A stretch of DNA of 64,000 nucleotides from Balneola sp. (GTDB lineage Bacteria; Bacteroidota; Rhodothermia; Balneolales; Balneolaceae). Location: contig RHLJ01000002.1 of assembly GCA_003712055.1 (NCBI GenBank), positions 310,001-374,000 of the forward strand, read 5' to 3'. Shown here piece after piece: positions 35,271 to 43,926 of this stretch. Position 1 is the first letter of the stretch; every line of letters starts with the position of its first letter. Under the pieces are notes generated by a model. It had not been told where the DNA came from, ran no database searches, and saw only the letters and a list, made by a program, of their open reading frames with translations. The position numbers and the translations under genes were made by a program.

Positions 35271-35497
35271 TTAAAAAATTATAAAAAAGCGCTTTTCTAA
35301 CTATTAGAGAAGTAATATTTGTTATTCGAAACTTCCTTTCCACATAAATAAATAACCCGGGAACAGCTTCATCAAAAATGAAATAATGCGATCGGGTTTA
35401 CCAGCCTTGATCTAAAAACCTCCTGGGCTACAATTGTTTAATAAGCCTCAGGAAGATATGTTATGAAAGGTAAGTATAAGTAGAAGAGGAGATTACA

Positions 35498-35674
35498 ATG
35501 ACTGCTGAATCAAAACTCATCATGGAAAAAGTAATCAAGAATAGAGAGAAGATTTTAATTCTCGAGTACCTGCTTGAAGAACTGGTTAATAATGGAAGCG
35601 TAAATCAGAAAGATTACCTTCGTATCAAGAAGCAAGTTAAAGCAGAAGTAAAACGAGATTTTGAGCTAGCATAA
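35498..35674 (+). CDS. Small basic helical protein with strong Shine-Dalgarno, unknown function
   Basis: 58 aa, absent from many automatic calls because of its size. The ATG at 35498 has AGGAG at the best spacing in the whole window (35487-35491). The product (MTAESKLIMEKVIKNREKI... to DFELA) is a lysine/glutamate-rich amphipathic pair of helices with a central LEYLLEELVNNG turn. No family recognised. The strong ribosome-binding site, where most neighbours have none, argues that it is a real and well-translated gene. It stands alone between two repeats. Confidence 0.65.
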   Translation: MTAESKLIMEKVIKNREKILILEYLLEELVNNGSVNQKDYLRIKKQVKAEVKRDFELA

Positions 35675-35681
35675 CTGATTA

Positions 35682-35774
35682 GTCATTGCGAGGGAGTCAG
35701 TGGAACACGACCGAAGCAATTTTGCGGAGATTGCTTCATTACGTCTGTCTATCGACAAACTTATTCGCAATGAC
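35682..35774. repeat. Palindromic intergenic repeat D (GTCATTGCGAGG...TTCGCAATGAC)
   Basis: A 93-base unit with ends GTCATTGCGA and TCGCAATGAC that are inverted copies of each other, and internal GAAGCAATTTTGC / GCGGAGATTGCTTC pairs. It resembles the GTCATTGCGAGGAGCGAAG-type repeats found in many phyla. One copy in the window. Confidence 0.85.
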
Positions 35775-35793
35775 GAATAATATGACTCACTCT

Positions 35794-35958
35794 TTATACC
35801 ACATTCAAGTAGTTAGTTAAACTTGAATTCGAATTGAGGTTTAACTTTTTCCGGAGCCGATACCGACTTTGATTTACGCTCTTAGGAATAATACTAAAAA
35901 TATTAGCTATGTCTTTGGAAGAAAGGTTGAGCCTATAAGTGACCGAAATGTATAAATA
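35794..35958 (-). pseudogene. Remnant of a LuxR-type HTH regulator
   Basis: On the minus strand about 50 codons ending at 35794 read YRLNLSSKDIANIFSII, then PKSVNQSRYRLRKKLNLNS, then LTNYL. This is the C-terminal helix-turn-helix of the large triple-tyrosine/LuxR-like sensors of this branch, whose usual form is RLNLSSKEIA...SVE-x-ARYRLRKKL. Codons upstream of 35958 lose the resemblance and run into the tsaD promoter region, so the remainder of the gene (several hundred codons) is gone. Confidence 0.7.
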
Positions 35959-36001
35959 AGACCCGGGCATAAAATGATGATAATTTCTGTATTTTTGAAC
36001 T

Positions 36002-36985
36002 ATGAAAATCTTAGGTATAGAATCCTCTTGTGATGATACTTCGGCGGCGGTTTTAGATGGGATAAACGTTCTGTCCAATGTGATTGCCTCACAATCAATT
36101 CATATTAAATTTGGAGGAGTAGTACCAGAATTGGCCTCAAGAGCTCATCAAACTACAATTTCATTCACGGTCAAGCAGGCTTTAGAAGAAGCGGACACTT
36201 CTTTATCGAATATAGATGCTATTGCTGTGACTCAAGGCCCGGGGTTGATGGGCTCGTTATTAGTAGGGCTATGTTTTGCAAAGGGACTCGCACTTTCGAG
36301 AGGAATCCCGCTTATAGGAATCAACCATATGGACGCTCATATTTATGCCAATTTTATTGATGGCACACCTTCCTTTCCTTTCATTTGTCTCACGGTATCG
36401 GGAGGTCATACCCAATTGGTCCATGTTAAGGCTCCATTCGATCACGAGATTTTGGGGCAAACCAGAGATGATGCAGCGGGGGAGGCTTTTGACAAAATTG
36501 GAAAGATTTTTGGGTTACCCTATCCGGCAGGCCCAGTGATGGACAAGCTGGCTCAATCCGGAAATGTAGCTTTCCATAAATTTCCCCAGGCTCTGGTAAA
36601 TGAAGGTTTGGACTTTAGTTTTTCGGGTTTGAAAACCAGCGCACTTTATTTCATTCAGAACAAAGAAGAGGGGTGGGTGAAAGAAAATATCAATGATTTA
36701 AGTGCCAGTGTTTCAGAAGCGATCACAGAAGTGCTAATCAAAAAGCTTAAAAGAGCAGTTCAGGAAACTGGAGTAAAGACTGTAGCATTGGCAGGTGGAG
36801 TATCAGCAAATTCTATGCTGCGGTCGAAGGCGCAGAAATTAGCGTCTGATCTGGATCTGGACCTTCATATTCCAAAGCTTAGTTACTGCACCGATAATGC
36901 TGCAATGATTGCAATCACTGGAAAGATGAAAGCAGAGTTGGGGCTTTTTGATGATGTAGGGATTAAGCCTTTTGCTTCTGTGTAA
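36002..36985 (+). CDS. tsaD: tRNA N6-adenosine threonylcarbamoyltransferase
   Basis: 327 aa, near the usual 330-340. It transfers threonylcarbamoyl to A37 of tRNAs reading ANN codons, with TsaB/TsaE partners. Seen: ILGIESSCDDTSAAV at the start, AVTQGPGLMGSLLVG, the metal motif in INHMDAHIYA, TVSGGHTQL and LAGGVSANSMLR. A TATTTTTG element lies only 5 bases before the ATG, which could mean a leaderless transcript, though no matching -33 element is obvious. The BASS transporter gene follows after 30 bases. Confidence 0.97.
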   Translation: MKILGIESSCDDTSAAVLDGINVLSNVIASQSIHIKFGGVVPELASRAHQTTISFTVKQALEEADTSLSNIDAIAVTQGPGLMGSLLVGLCFAKGLALSRGIPLIGINHMDAHIYANFIDGTPSFPFICLTVSGGHTQLVHVKAPFDHEILGQTRDDAAGEAFDKIGKIFGLPYPAGPVMDKLAQSGNVAFHKFPQALVNEGLDFSFSGLKTSALYFIQNKEEGWVKENINDLSASVSEAITEVLIKKLKRAVQETGVKTVALAGGVSANSMLRSKAQKLASDLDLDLHIPKLSYCTDNAAMIAITGKMKAELGLFDDVGIKPFASV

Positions 36986-37015
36986 TCCTACTTCAAATTC
37001 CCTACTTTCACAGCC

Positions 37016-37942
37016 ATGAGTGAATCTATAGACGCGTTGCAGCTTAATTTGGGGGGTGGGGGATTATTGATAATGAATATCTCCCTCTGCTTTATCATGT
37101 TTGGGGTGGCATTAGAGCTTACTATTCAGGACTTCAAGGATTTGGCTAAGAATCCGAGGTCAACACTCGGAGGAGTATTCTCACAGTTTCTTTTCTTACC
37201 CGCCATTACTTTTTTGGTTGTTTATTTGCTTGAACCCGCACCAAGTTTGGCTTTGGGGATGATGATGGTAGCTGCGTGCCCAGGAGGGAATATTTCGAAT
37301 TTCTTCTCACAATTAGCAGGTGGCAATACAGCACTTTCTGTAAGTATGACCGCCATAGCTACGTTACTTGCCATTATTGCTACTCCGCTAAATTTTACTT
37401 TGTGGGCAAGCTTGTATGCACCAACTAACGCTATTCTTCAGGAAGTCAGTTTAGATATCTATGAGGTATTCAAAATTGTAGTACTGATCCTGGGACTTCC
37501 CTTAATTGCCGGGATGATTGTAAGACATAAGAAACCCGAATTAGCTGCTAGGCTTACAAAGGGAATTAAAATATTTGGCATTGTTTTCTTTGGGGCATTT
37601 GTTGTGATCACCTTCGCATTAAACTTTGAGAATTTCCTCAACTACGTACAGTATGTAATCGGGTATGTATTTTTACATAACCTGATGGCTCTTTCCGGAG
37701 GATATTTCATAGGCTTTATGCTTAAGCTTTCAAAAGAAGACAAAAAATCCATTTCTATTGAGACGGGGATACAAAACTCAGGACTGGGCTTATTACTAAT
37801 ATTCAACTTCTTTGACGGGTTGGGAGGAATGGCACTTATAGCAGCCTGGTGGGGTATTTGGCATATAATTATGGGCTTTACCATTGGCTGGTATTGGTCG
37901 GTTGGGAAAAAGAAGCTCCAAAAAATGTTTAACTATGCGTAA
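37016..37942 (+). CDS. Bile acid:sodium symporter (BASS) family transporter
   Basis: 308 aa, about nine or ten membrane helices. The family core is visible in MNISLCFIMFGVALELT, LGMMMVAACPGGNISNFFSQLAGGN (crossing motif) and VSIETGIQNSGLGLLL-type sequence near residue 245-260. BASS proteins couple sodium to import of organic anions; in bacteria substrates include pyruvate, pantoate and other acids, so the name does not imply bile acids. Its 3' end overlaps the acyltransferase start by 8 bases. Confidence 0.85.
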   Translation: MSESIDALQLNLGGGGLLIMNISLCFIMFGVALELTIQDFKDLAKNPRSTLGGVFSQFLFLPAITFLVVYLLEPAPSLALGMMMVAACPGGNISNFFSQLAGGNTALSVSMTAIATLLAIIATPLNFTLWASLYAPTNAILQEVSLDIYEVFKIVVLILGLPLIAGMIVRHKKPELAARLTKGIKIFGIVFFGAFVVITFALNFENFLNYVQYVIGYVFLHNLMALSGGYFIGFMLKLSKEDKKSISIETGIQNSGLGLLLIFNFFDGLGGMALIAAWWGIWHIIMGFTIGWYWSVGKKKLQKMFNYA

Positions 37943-39221
37943 GAATTGGTTGTGGTACCAAACGTTCAGGTACCCTATCGTAAAATTTGGCTTACATCTC
38001 TTCTATAAACGTATCATTATTGAGGGAAAGGAAAGGCTCCCTAAAAAAGCACCCATTCTTTTTGTTCCCAATCATCAGAACTCCTTTATGGATGCTCTGC
38101 TGGTAGTAACCCATGTAAACCCTTTTATCTACTTTCTTACAAGAGCACAGGCCTTTAACCCTCCTTTGATGGGTAAATTTCTCAGGAGCCTGAATATGCT
38201 TCCTGTATACCGTGTCAGAGATGGATTGAGTTCAGTAACAAAAAATAATGCCATTTTTGACCAGTGCATTGAATACATGAAGCGCGATGATGCCATACTG
38301 GTTTTCCCGGAAGCAAATCACGATTTAAGAAGAAGAGTCCGGCCGTTGAGTAAAGGTTTTACCCGGATTGCTTTCGATGCAGAAGTGAGGGAAGGCTGGA
38401 ACATGAACTTACATGTAATTCCGGTTGGACTGAATTATGAGGAACATCGGAGATCCAGAAACTCGGTAAGGGTAGTATTCGGAGAGCCAATTCTGATGAA
38501 GAAATACAAAGAGCTTTTTGAGAAAGATGAACGGGAAGCAACGGCTAAGCTGAAAGAAGAAGTAAGCGAGGGCATAAAGAAAACAATCATGCATGTCCCT
38601 AACCTGGATCATTACCCGGCGCATAAAATTCTACTCGACGATCTGGAGAAAGAATCAGAAGCGGTTATAAATCCCAAAATAGTAAACAAGAGAGTAGAGG
38701 AATTAGAGTCCCATTTAAACCCTGAAATCGTGGAAACAGCAACAACTGTATATGAAATCGCTGAAAAGAACGATTTTAGTATCAAGTCGATAGCCGGAAG
38801 AAAAAAACCTGTGTTATCCATGGTATTATTTTTTCCATTCTACCTGTTTAGCTGGTTTAATAATTTAATTCCCTATCAACCTGTGCGCAGAATAACTACG
38901 AAACTAATTAAGGATCATGCTTTTGATGCATCCATAAAGTTTATATTAGGGATGATTCTTTTCCCGGTGTTTTGGCTACTCATTAGCTTGATACTGTGGA
39001 TTGCTGGTGTTCCGGATGGGTATATCCAGGTTTACATTGGCTTAAGCCTTATGACATCCATTCTTTTTAAAGATGCTAACCTTATGGTCAGAGAGGCTAA
39101 AGAGAGGAAGAGGGTTAAGGAGTTTGCCCAATCTCACCCTGAAAAGCATAAACAATTTGAAGAAGGCCTAAAAAAGCTGAACGAATTTAGATCAAAAGTG
39201 TTTGCTTACACTGAAATCTAA
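37935..39221 (+). CDS. Membrane-associated 1-acylglycerol-3-phosphate acyltransferase-like protein (PlsC domain)
   Basis: 428 aa from the ATG at 37935; a longer in-frame start at 37884 would overlap the transporter by 59 bases and is less likely. The acyltransferase motif NHQNSFMDA (H-x4-D) is near residue 40, with FPEANHDLRRRVRPLSKG as the second motif. Two or three hydrophobic stretches in the C-terminal half (about 290-365) should anchor it. It probably acylates a lysophospholipid or another glycerol acceptor, though long forms like this can have other acceptors. Confidence 0.85.
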   Translation: MRKNWLWYQTFRYPIVKFGLHLFYKRIIIEGKERLPKKAPILFVPNHQNSFMDALLVVTHVNPFIYFLTRAQAFNPPLMGKFLRSLNMLPVYRVRDGLSSVTKNNAIFDQCIEYMKRDDAILVFPEANHDLRRRVRPLSKGFTRIAFDAEVREGWNMNLHVIPVGLNYEEHRRSRNSVRVVFGEPILMKKYKELFEKDEREATAKLKEEVSEGIKKTIMHVPNLDHYPAHKILLDDLEKESEAVINPKIVNKRVEELESHLNPEIVETATTVYEIAEKNDFSIKSIAGRKKPVLSMVLFFPFYLFSWFNNLIPYQPVRRITTKLIKDHAFDASIKFILGMILFPVFWLLISLILWIAGVPDGYIQVYIGLSLMTSILFKDANLMVREAKERKRVKEFAQSHPEKHKQFEEGLKKLNEFRSKVFAYTEI

Positions 39222-39230
39222 TTATTGTTT

Positions 39231-39761
39231 ATGAAACGACTTTCTATTGTTCTTCTGGGGTTATTCATTTTTGCAGCCTGCGAATCAGAAGAAAAAGAGC
39301 CCTATGAATCTAAAACGTCCGATATCTCAAAACTGGTCGCGGTAATACATCCTTTAGGCGATAGTGGTGTCATGGGTATAGTAGAATTCACCCAAATCGA
39401 ATCTGGAGTACAGGTTTCTGCAATAATAACAGGTTTGAATAGTGATAAGCACGGTTTTCATATACATCAATTTGGGAATTGTACAGCTTCAGATGGTACC
39501 TCTGCTGGGGGTCATTTTGATCCTTTCTCTATTGGAATTCATGGTCAAAATAGAATGAAGAAACGACATATGGGTGATATGGGTAACCTAGAGGCTCTAA
39601 ATGGAAAAGCAGAACAAATCTACACTGATCCCACTATCCTGATGGAAGAAATTATTGGAAGGGGTATAATTATTCATGCTGGTGAAGACGATTTAACCTC
39701 CCAACCATCCGGTGCATCAGGACCTCGGGTTGCTTGTGGAGTAATTGGGGTAGCTGAGTAA
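39231..39761 (+). CDS. Cu/Zn superoxide dismutase family lipoprotein
   Basis: 176 aa from the ATG at 39231 (a TTG six bases upstream is in frame). Lipoprotein signal ends LFIFAAC. The copper/zinc ligand layout is preserved: GFHIHQFGNC, GGHFDPFSIGIHG, HMGDMGNLEA and the late IIHAGEDD, with the two cysteines (NC and VACG) that form the family disulfide. It should dismutate superoxide in the periplasm or at the surface. It follows the acyltransferase after 9 bases. Confidence 0.9.
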   Translation: MKRLSIVLLGLFIFAACESEEKEPYESKTSDISKLVAVIHPLGDSGVMGIVEFTQIESGVQVSAIITGLNSDKHGFHIHQFGNCTASDGTSAGGHFDPFSIGIHGQNRMKKRHMGDMGNLEALNGKAEQIYTDPTILMEEIIGRGIIIHAGEDDLTSQPSGASGPRVACGVIGVAE

Positions 39762-39832
39762 ACCTATTTAGTCTTTTGATGCTAATCGACTTAACTTTGG
39801 TTGCTTAAAACAATCCACAGTTTTCATTTCGG

Positions 39833-41365
39833 TTGAATTCATCATCTACTTTTAATCACCTTTTAGCGAACCTGGAAAAAGCGCCTATTCTATCTGTTTT
39901 CCTCACCGCTTTGGCACTAAGATGGTTGCTTTTACTAATCGGCTTTGAGGATTTTTGGGGTGATGCTCATCATAATCTGATTATGAGCAAACTCACACTA
40001 GACAATGGCTTTGTCTACTCTGATTTCAAAGACCGGCATTTGGCCTGGCTTCCTTTGTACAGATACTGGGGTAGCTTTATCATGCTGATTACTGGTTCGT
40101 ACTCATTGCTTGCTATGAACATAGTGAACTCGGTATTGGGGGCTTTTACAGCCTCACTTTCAGCTTGGCTTGGGATAAAGTTATTAGATAGGAAAAGTGC
40201 AGTACTTATTGGATTAGCCGTGGCTCTGATGCCCTATCTGATTGTGTTTAGTGTTGCAAATATGGCCGAGATGATGGGGGGACTCTTGCTGCTCGCATGG
40301 TTCGCATCAATCTACAGAGAAAAGTATGTGCTTGTTGTTCTCTTTAGCGGGCTGGCTGTTCTAACAAGGGAAGAACTAACCGTTTTAATAGGCCTTTCTG
40401 TATTACCTCTGTTTTATTTTAAAAACTACAAGGGTGTAATTTATTCTATATCGGGAATAATGATTGGGCTTGGGATTTGGAGCTGGATGGCATATATCAA
40501 TTCAGGGAATCCATTAAACTGGCTGTTGGAACGCTTTGAGAGTACAACAAGAAGTACCAGCTATTATGCAGATGAAGGAAATTTTTGGGTTGATAATATT
40601 CTGGTCCCGATAACTACCTTAGTACAAGCTTTTCCTCTTGTGATCTTTTTTGTCTGGCTAAAAAAACCAGCGAAATCAGAAACTCTTTCAGAGAGGAAAT
40701 GGCATCTGCTTTTAGGATATATCACCATAAGTTTTTGGCTATTCTTTTTTATTGCTCAGTTTAAAGTTATAGCCAATCCCGACCCTCGCTTCTTTGTACT
40801 TACTCTGCCCATCAGTATAGTTTGGTTTATCTCTTTATGGAAAAGAGGATATTTCAAAGCCTTTGTTTCTGAACGTTTAGTATTCGGCTTTTTGGCTCTT
40901 ACACTGCTTCAATTAATAGTTCCATACTATCGCCAATACAACCTTGAACCAAGGAAAGCTGCGGGAGAGTGGCTTCAGGTACATACCTCTGAGGAAGTAA
41001 TTTGGAGTGATATGGCAGTTTCCATTGTAGAAAGTAAAAGAGATCCCGGTGACTTTCTTTCCACAGATAAATTATTAATTGCCGAATATGGAAGTTTTGA
41101 TGTGGAAGCTAGCCTGATAAAGTCTGCAATCGTTGAACATGATATCGAGTATATCACTTCATATAAAGCACCATTTAATCATACCCATATGATTTGGCCT
41201 CAACTAGAATCTATGCAGCCTTTTGAATGGGAAGGAATCACATTTATCCCGGTATTTGAATACACTCCTTTCCGAATGGAAACATTCAGTATTAATGGTT
41301 TTTTACGGCAGCAGTTTGAAGCGCCTTTATATTCATCAAGTGTTTGGAAAATCTATTCCAACTAA
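39833..41365 (+). CDS. Polytopic GT-C type membrane glycosyltransferase (GT39/ArnT-like)
   Basis: 510 aa, about ten membrane helices. The acidic motif in the first periplasmic loop, FEDFWGDAHHNL, is typical for the GT39/ArnT/PMT-like clan, which transfers sugars from polyprenyl phosphate. The donor and acceptor cannot be read from sequence. The start is a TTG at 39833 with no good Shine-Dalgarno; the next ATG is past the acidic motif, so the TTG or an unseen start is needed. The last 100 residues form a soluble domain. Confidence 0.7.
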   Translation: MNSSSTFNHLLANLEKAPILSVFLTALALRWLLLLIGFEDFWGDAHHNLIMSKLTLDNGFVYSDFKDRHLAWLPLYRYWGSFIMLITGSYSLLAMNIVNSVLGAFTASLSAWLGIKLLDRKSAVLIGLAVALMPYLIVFSVANMAEMMGGLLLLAWFASIYREKYVLVVLFSGLAVLTREELTVLIGLSVLPLFYFKNYKGVIYSISGIMIGLGIWSWMAYINSGNPLNWLLERFESTTRSTSYYADEGNFWVDNILVPITTLVQAFPLVIFFVWLKKPAKSETLSERKWHLLLGYITISFWLFFFIAQFKVIANPDPRFFVLTLPISIVWFISLWKRGYFKAFVSERLVFGFLALTLLQLIVPYYRQYNLEPRKAAGEWLQVHTSEEVIWSDMAVSIVESKRDPGDFLSTDKLLIAEYGSFDVEASLIKSAIVEHDIEYITSYKAPFNHTHMIWPQLESMQPFEWEGITFIPVFEYTPFRMETFSINGFLRQQFEAPLYSSSVWKIYSN

Positions 41366-41377
41366 ATCCCATTAACT

Positions 41378-41764
41378 ATGGAAATCACACTCACTACTCC
41401 AGGACTTTTATTCTCGGCAATCTCACTATTGTTGCTTGCATATACTAACCGGTTTTTGGCATTGGCCAACCTGATCAGAACACTCCATGGTCAATACGAA
41501 CAGACCGGCGATAAAAGAAAGAGAGCCCAAATTCATACCCTGCAAAAACGTGTTTCTCTTGTCAAAAATATGCAGCTATTAGGTATTGGTTCTTTATTTA
41601 TTTCTGTGTTTTGTATGGTAGCTCTATTTGCGGGATTGATCATTATTGGGAAAATCCTGTTCGGGATAAGCCTGATTATGCTACTCATTTCTTTAGGCCT
41701 TTCAATCATAGAAATTATAATTAGTGTAGATGCACTAAACATTCAGTTACACGATCTAGAGTAA
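41378..41764 (+). CDS. DUF2721 family membrane protein
   Basis: 128 aa with three helices. PGLLFSAISLLLLAYTNRFLALANLIR and the QLLGIGSLFISVFCM segment are the DUF2721 hallmarks. Function unknown. It starts 12 bases after the glycosyltransferase stop. Confidence 0.85.
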   Translation: MEITLTTPGLLFSAISLLLLAYTNRFLALANLIRTLHGQYEQTGDKRKRAQIHTLQKRVSLVKNMQLLGIGSLFISVFCMVALFAGLIIIGKILFGISLIMLLISLGLSIIEIIISVDALNIQLHDLE

Positions 41765-41798
41765 AACGTATTCTTTTTTGTTAGTGATTTTATATTAT

Positions 41799-41818
41799 AT
41801 TTAGACAGTTGTCTAAAT
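41799..41818. promoter_or_regulatory. Perfect palindromic operator before sdpR-like gene
   Basis: ATTTAGACAGTTGTCTAAAT is a 9-bp perfect inverted repeat around 2 bases. It lies 6 bases before the ATG of the ArsR/SdpR-type repressor and overlaps an AT-rich TATATTTA stretch that could be the -7 element. Autorepression is inferred from this position. Confidence 0.65.
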
Positions 41819-41824
41819 ATCTAA

Positions 41825-42085
41825 ATGAATAATCTATTTAAAGCTCTTAACGATTCTACTCGAAGAGATATCCTAAATCTTCTAAAAGAGAAGGATATGA
41901 CTGCAGGTGAGATCGCTGAAGCTTTTGAGATTTCAAAACCAAGTATATCTCATCATTTAGATTTGTTGAAACAAGCGGGATTGGTATCAACCGAAAGGAA
42001 TGGTCAATTCATTACTTATTCGCTAGATACAACCGCGTTAGAGGAGGCAACACAATGGCTTTTTAATCTTTTAAAATCAGAATAA
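41825..42085 (+). CDS. sdpR: ArsR/SdpR-type autorepressor
   Basis: 86 aa winged helix: FKALNDSTRRDILNLLKEKDMTAGEIAEAFEISKPSISHHLDLLKQAGLVSTERNG-type layout, broken here into its helix-turn-helix (MTAGEIAEAF, SKPSISHHLDLLKQAGLV) and wing. It lacks the cysteines of metal-sensing ArsR. It is followed after one base by an SdpI-family gene, as in the Bacillus sdpRI operon, where membrane SdpI sequesters the repressor. A palindromic operator precedes it. No SdpABC toxin genes are in the window. Confidence 0.85.
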   Translation: MNNLFKALNDSTRRDILNLLKEKDMTAGEIAEAFEISKPSISHHLDLLKQAGLVSTERNGQFITYSLDTTALEEATQWLFNLLKSE

Positions 42086-42086
42086 G

Positions 42087-42746
42087 ATGAGTGTTACAGA
42101 AACAATAAAGAAAGAGTGGTTTGTATGGCTAATTCTTTTAGCGCCATTTGTCACCTCCATATACTTATGGGATCAACTGCCGGATGAAGTGCCAACTCAC
42201 TTTAATGCACGTGGGGAAGCAGATGACTGGGGCCCTAAATGGATGAATGCATTTATGCTTCCGGGGATCTCGGTTGCAGTATATATACTCCTTTTGGTTC
42301 TTCCATTAATCGATCCAAAAAAGAAAATTTCAAATACCCAAAAACCAATAGCGGCAATACGAATATTCACGGCCATTTTCTTTGTTGGTATCTATGCCTT
42401 TGTAATGGCGGCATCGCTTGGTAATGAAACGAATTTTACTCCTTATATATACCTGGCAGTTGGCGCTCTTTTTCTGATACTTGGAAACTATATGAATTCA
42501 ATAAAGCCCAATTACTTCATTGGCATTAGAACTCCCTGGACGTTGGAGAGTCCGGAGGTTTGGAAAAAGACCCATAGACTAGCCAGTAAAATTTGGATCG
42601 TAGGGGGATTAGTTATGATGGCCATACCATTCATTACTCCTTTGAGCTGGATGGCAGTTTCCACTACGATAATGGTATCAATACTAGCCGGAATCCCATT
42701 GTTTTACTCCTTCATCATTTTTAAAAAATTAGAATCAGATTCTTAA
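42087..42746 (+). CDS. sdpI: SdpI family membrane protein (DUF1648 plus SdpI domain)
   Basis: 219 aa, six hydrophobic helices. The DUF1648 part shows WDQLPDEVPTHFNARGEADDWG and the SdpI part ends in the typical YFIGIRTPWTLESPEVWKKTHRLA. In Bacillus SdpI gives immunity to the SdpC toxin and senses it for SdpR; here it may sense another envelope signal. It is one base from the repressor gene and 10 bases from the hydrolase gene, so the three are likely one operon. Confidence 0.85.
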   Translation: MSVTETIKKEWFVWLILLAPFVTSIYLWDQLPDEVPTHFNARGEADDWGPKWMNAFMLPGISVAVYILLLVLPLIDPKKKISNTQKPIAAIRIFTAIFFVGIYAFVMAASLGNETNFTPYIYLAVGALFLILGNYMNSIKPNYFIGIRTPWTLESPEVWKKTHRLASKIWIVGGLVMMAIPFITPLSWMAVSTTIMVSILAGIPLFYSFIIFKKLESDS

Positions 42747-42756
42747 CCCTATTACC

Positions 42757-43818
42757 ATGATAAAGCACACACTTTTATTTCTACTGTTACTACTTGTATC
42801 GACTAATTCTGTAGCCCAAGATCAGGAAGTAATTATTGATAACTGCGAGATAGATATAGCAGGATCCTATTTAGCAGGTGACCACGAAAACGGATATCCG
42901 CTTGTCATAATGATTTCCGGAAGCGGAGCACAAGACCGGGATGAGACGGTGGTAGGGTTCAAGCCCTTTAAAGATATAGCAGATCATTTAGCTTCTCAGG
43001 GCATATCAAGCTTTAGATTTGATGACAGGCAGGTTGGAAAATCAACGGGAGTCTTTAACGATGCTACACTGGAAACCCTGGTATCTGACGTGGCCGCAAT
43101 TATTCGGTTTTTCCAAAATGATGCTGATACTAAATATGATGAGTTTATTCTGCTTGGGCATAGTCAGGGAGGTATGGTAGGAGCCCGAACGGCTGCTCAA
43201 ATGGAAGAGGTTAAGGGACTCATTTTAATGGCCGCTCCAACGGTACCTTTAAAGGATGTGATTGATGATCAGATTACAATTATCCAAACAATGATGGGTA
43301 AAACAGAAGCCGATATTGCTCCTACACTTAAGTTTCAAAAAATAGCTTATGAGGCATCCCGAACGAATGAAGGTTGGGAAGAAGTGAAGGAAGCGTTCAG
43401 GGAATTATTGAGAACAGAAATTGATAAACTTCCAGAAGCACAACGGGCTTTTATCACTGATTTTGATGCCTTTGCTGACGCCCAGTATGCCCAGCAGATC
43501 GGAGCCATACAAACTCCCCAAATGCGAACCTTACTTCATTATGATGCAGGTGAGGACATAGCCAAGCTTGATATTCCAATTTTTGGAATATTTGGGGAAT
43601 TAGATACTCAGGTAACTCCAAGTCTAAATGCTACTACCTTGGAATCTATTTGTGAAGGCAATGATCTAAATTGCACAATGGAAACAATTTCAGAAGCAAA
43701 TCATCTATTCCAAAAGGCGAAAAACGGGATGGTTCAGGAATATGCATATCTGGAGAAAAAATTTATCGATGGGTTTTTGGAAAGCCTAAGTAATTGGGTG
43801 GGGGAGCATTACCAATAA
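42757..43818 (+). CDS. Exported alpha/beta hydrolase
   Basis: 353 aa with a signal peptide ending SVAQD. The catalytic triad is readable: Ser136 in LLGHSQGG, Asp283 in FGELDTQ and His316 in EANHLF; an oxyanion-type stretch MISGSGAQDRDE lies near residue 52. This layout matches periplasmic esterase/peptidase-like hydrolases. The substrate is unknown. It is downstream of the SdpR/SdpI pair and may respond to it. Confidence 0.85.
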   Translation: MIKHTLLFLLLLLVSTNSVAQDQEVIIDNCEIDIAGSYLAGDHENGYPLVIMISGSGAQDRDETVVGFKPFKDIADHLASQGISSFRFDDRQVGKSTGVFNDATLETLVSDVAAIIRFFQNDADTKYDEFILLGHSQGGMVGARTAAQMEEVKGLILMAAPTVPLKDVIDDQITIIQTMMGKTEADIAPTLKFQKIAYEASRTNEGWEEVKEAFRELLRTEIDKLPEAQRAFITDFDAFADAQYAQQIGAIQTPQMRTLLHYDAGEDIAKLDIPIFGIFGELDTQVTPSLNATTLESICEGNDLNCTMETISEANHLFQKAKNGMVQEYAYLEKKFIDGFLESLSNWVGEHYQ

Positions 43819-43926
43819 ACTGATACATCAAAAACATATTGAGCTATCCTTAAAGTAATTTTCCCGGAACGAAAATAGTTCTACTTGTCATTTCAGTGTG
43901 TGACTATTCATAAAGAAAGACGCATA

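Noticed and set aside
41825-43818. A full SdpABC toxin operon
   Set aside because: Only the repressor and SdpI-type genes are present; the following gene is an alpha/beta hydrolase with a clear catalytic triad.
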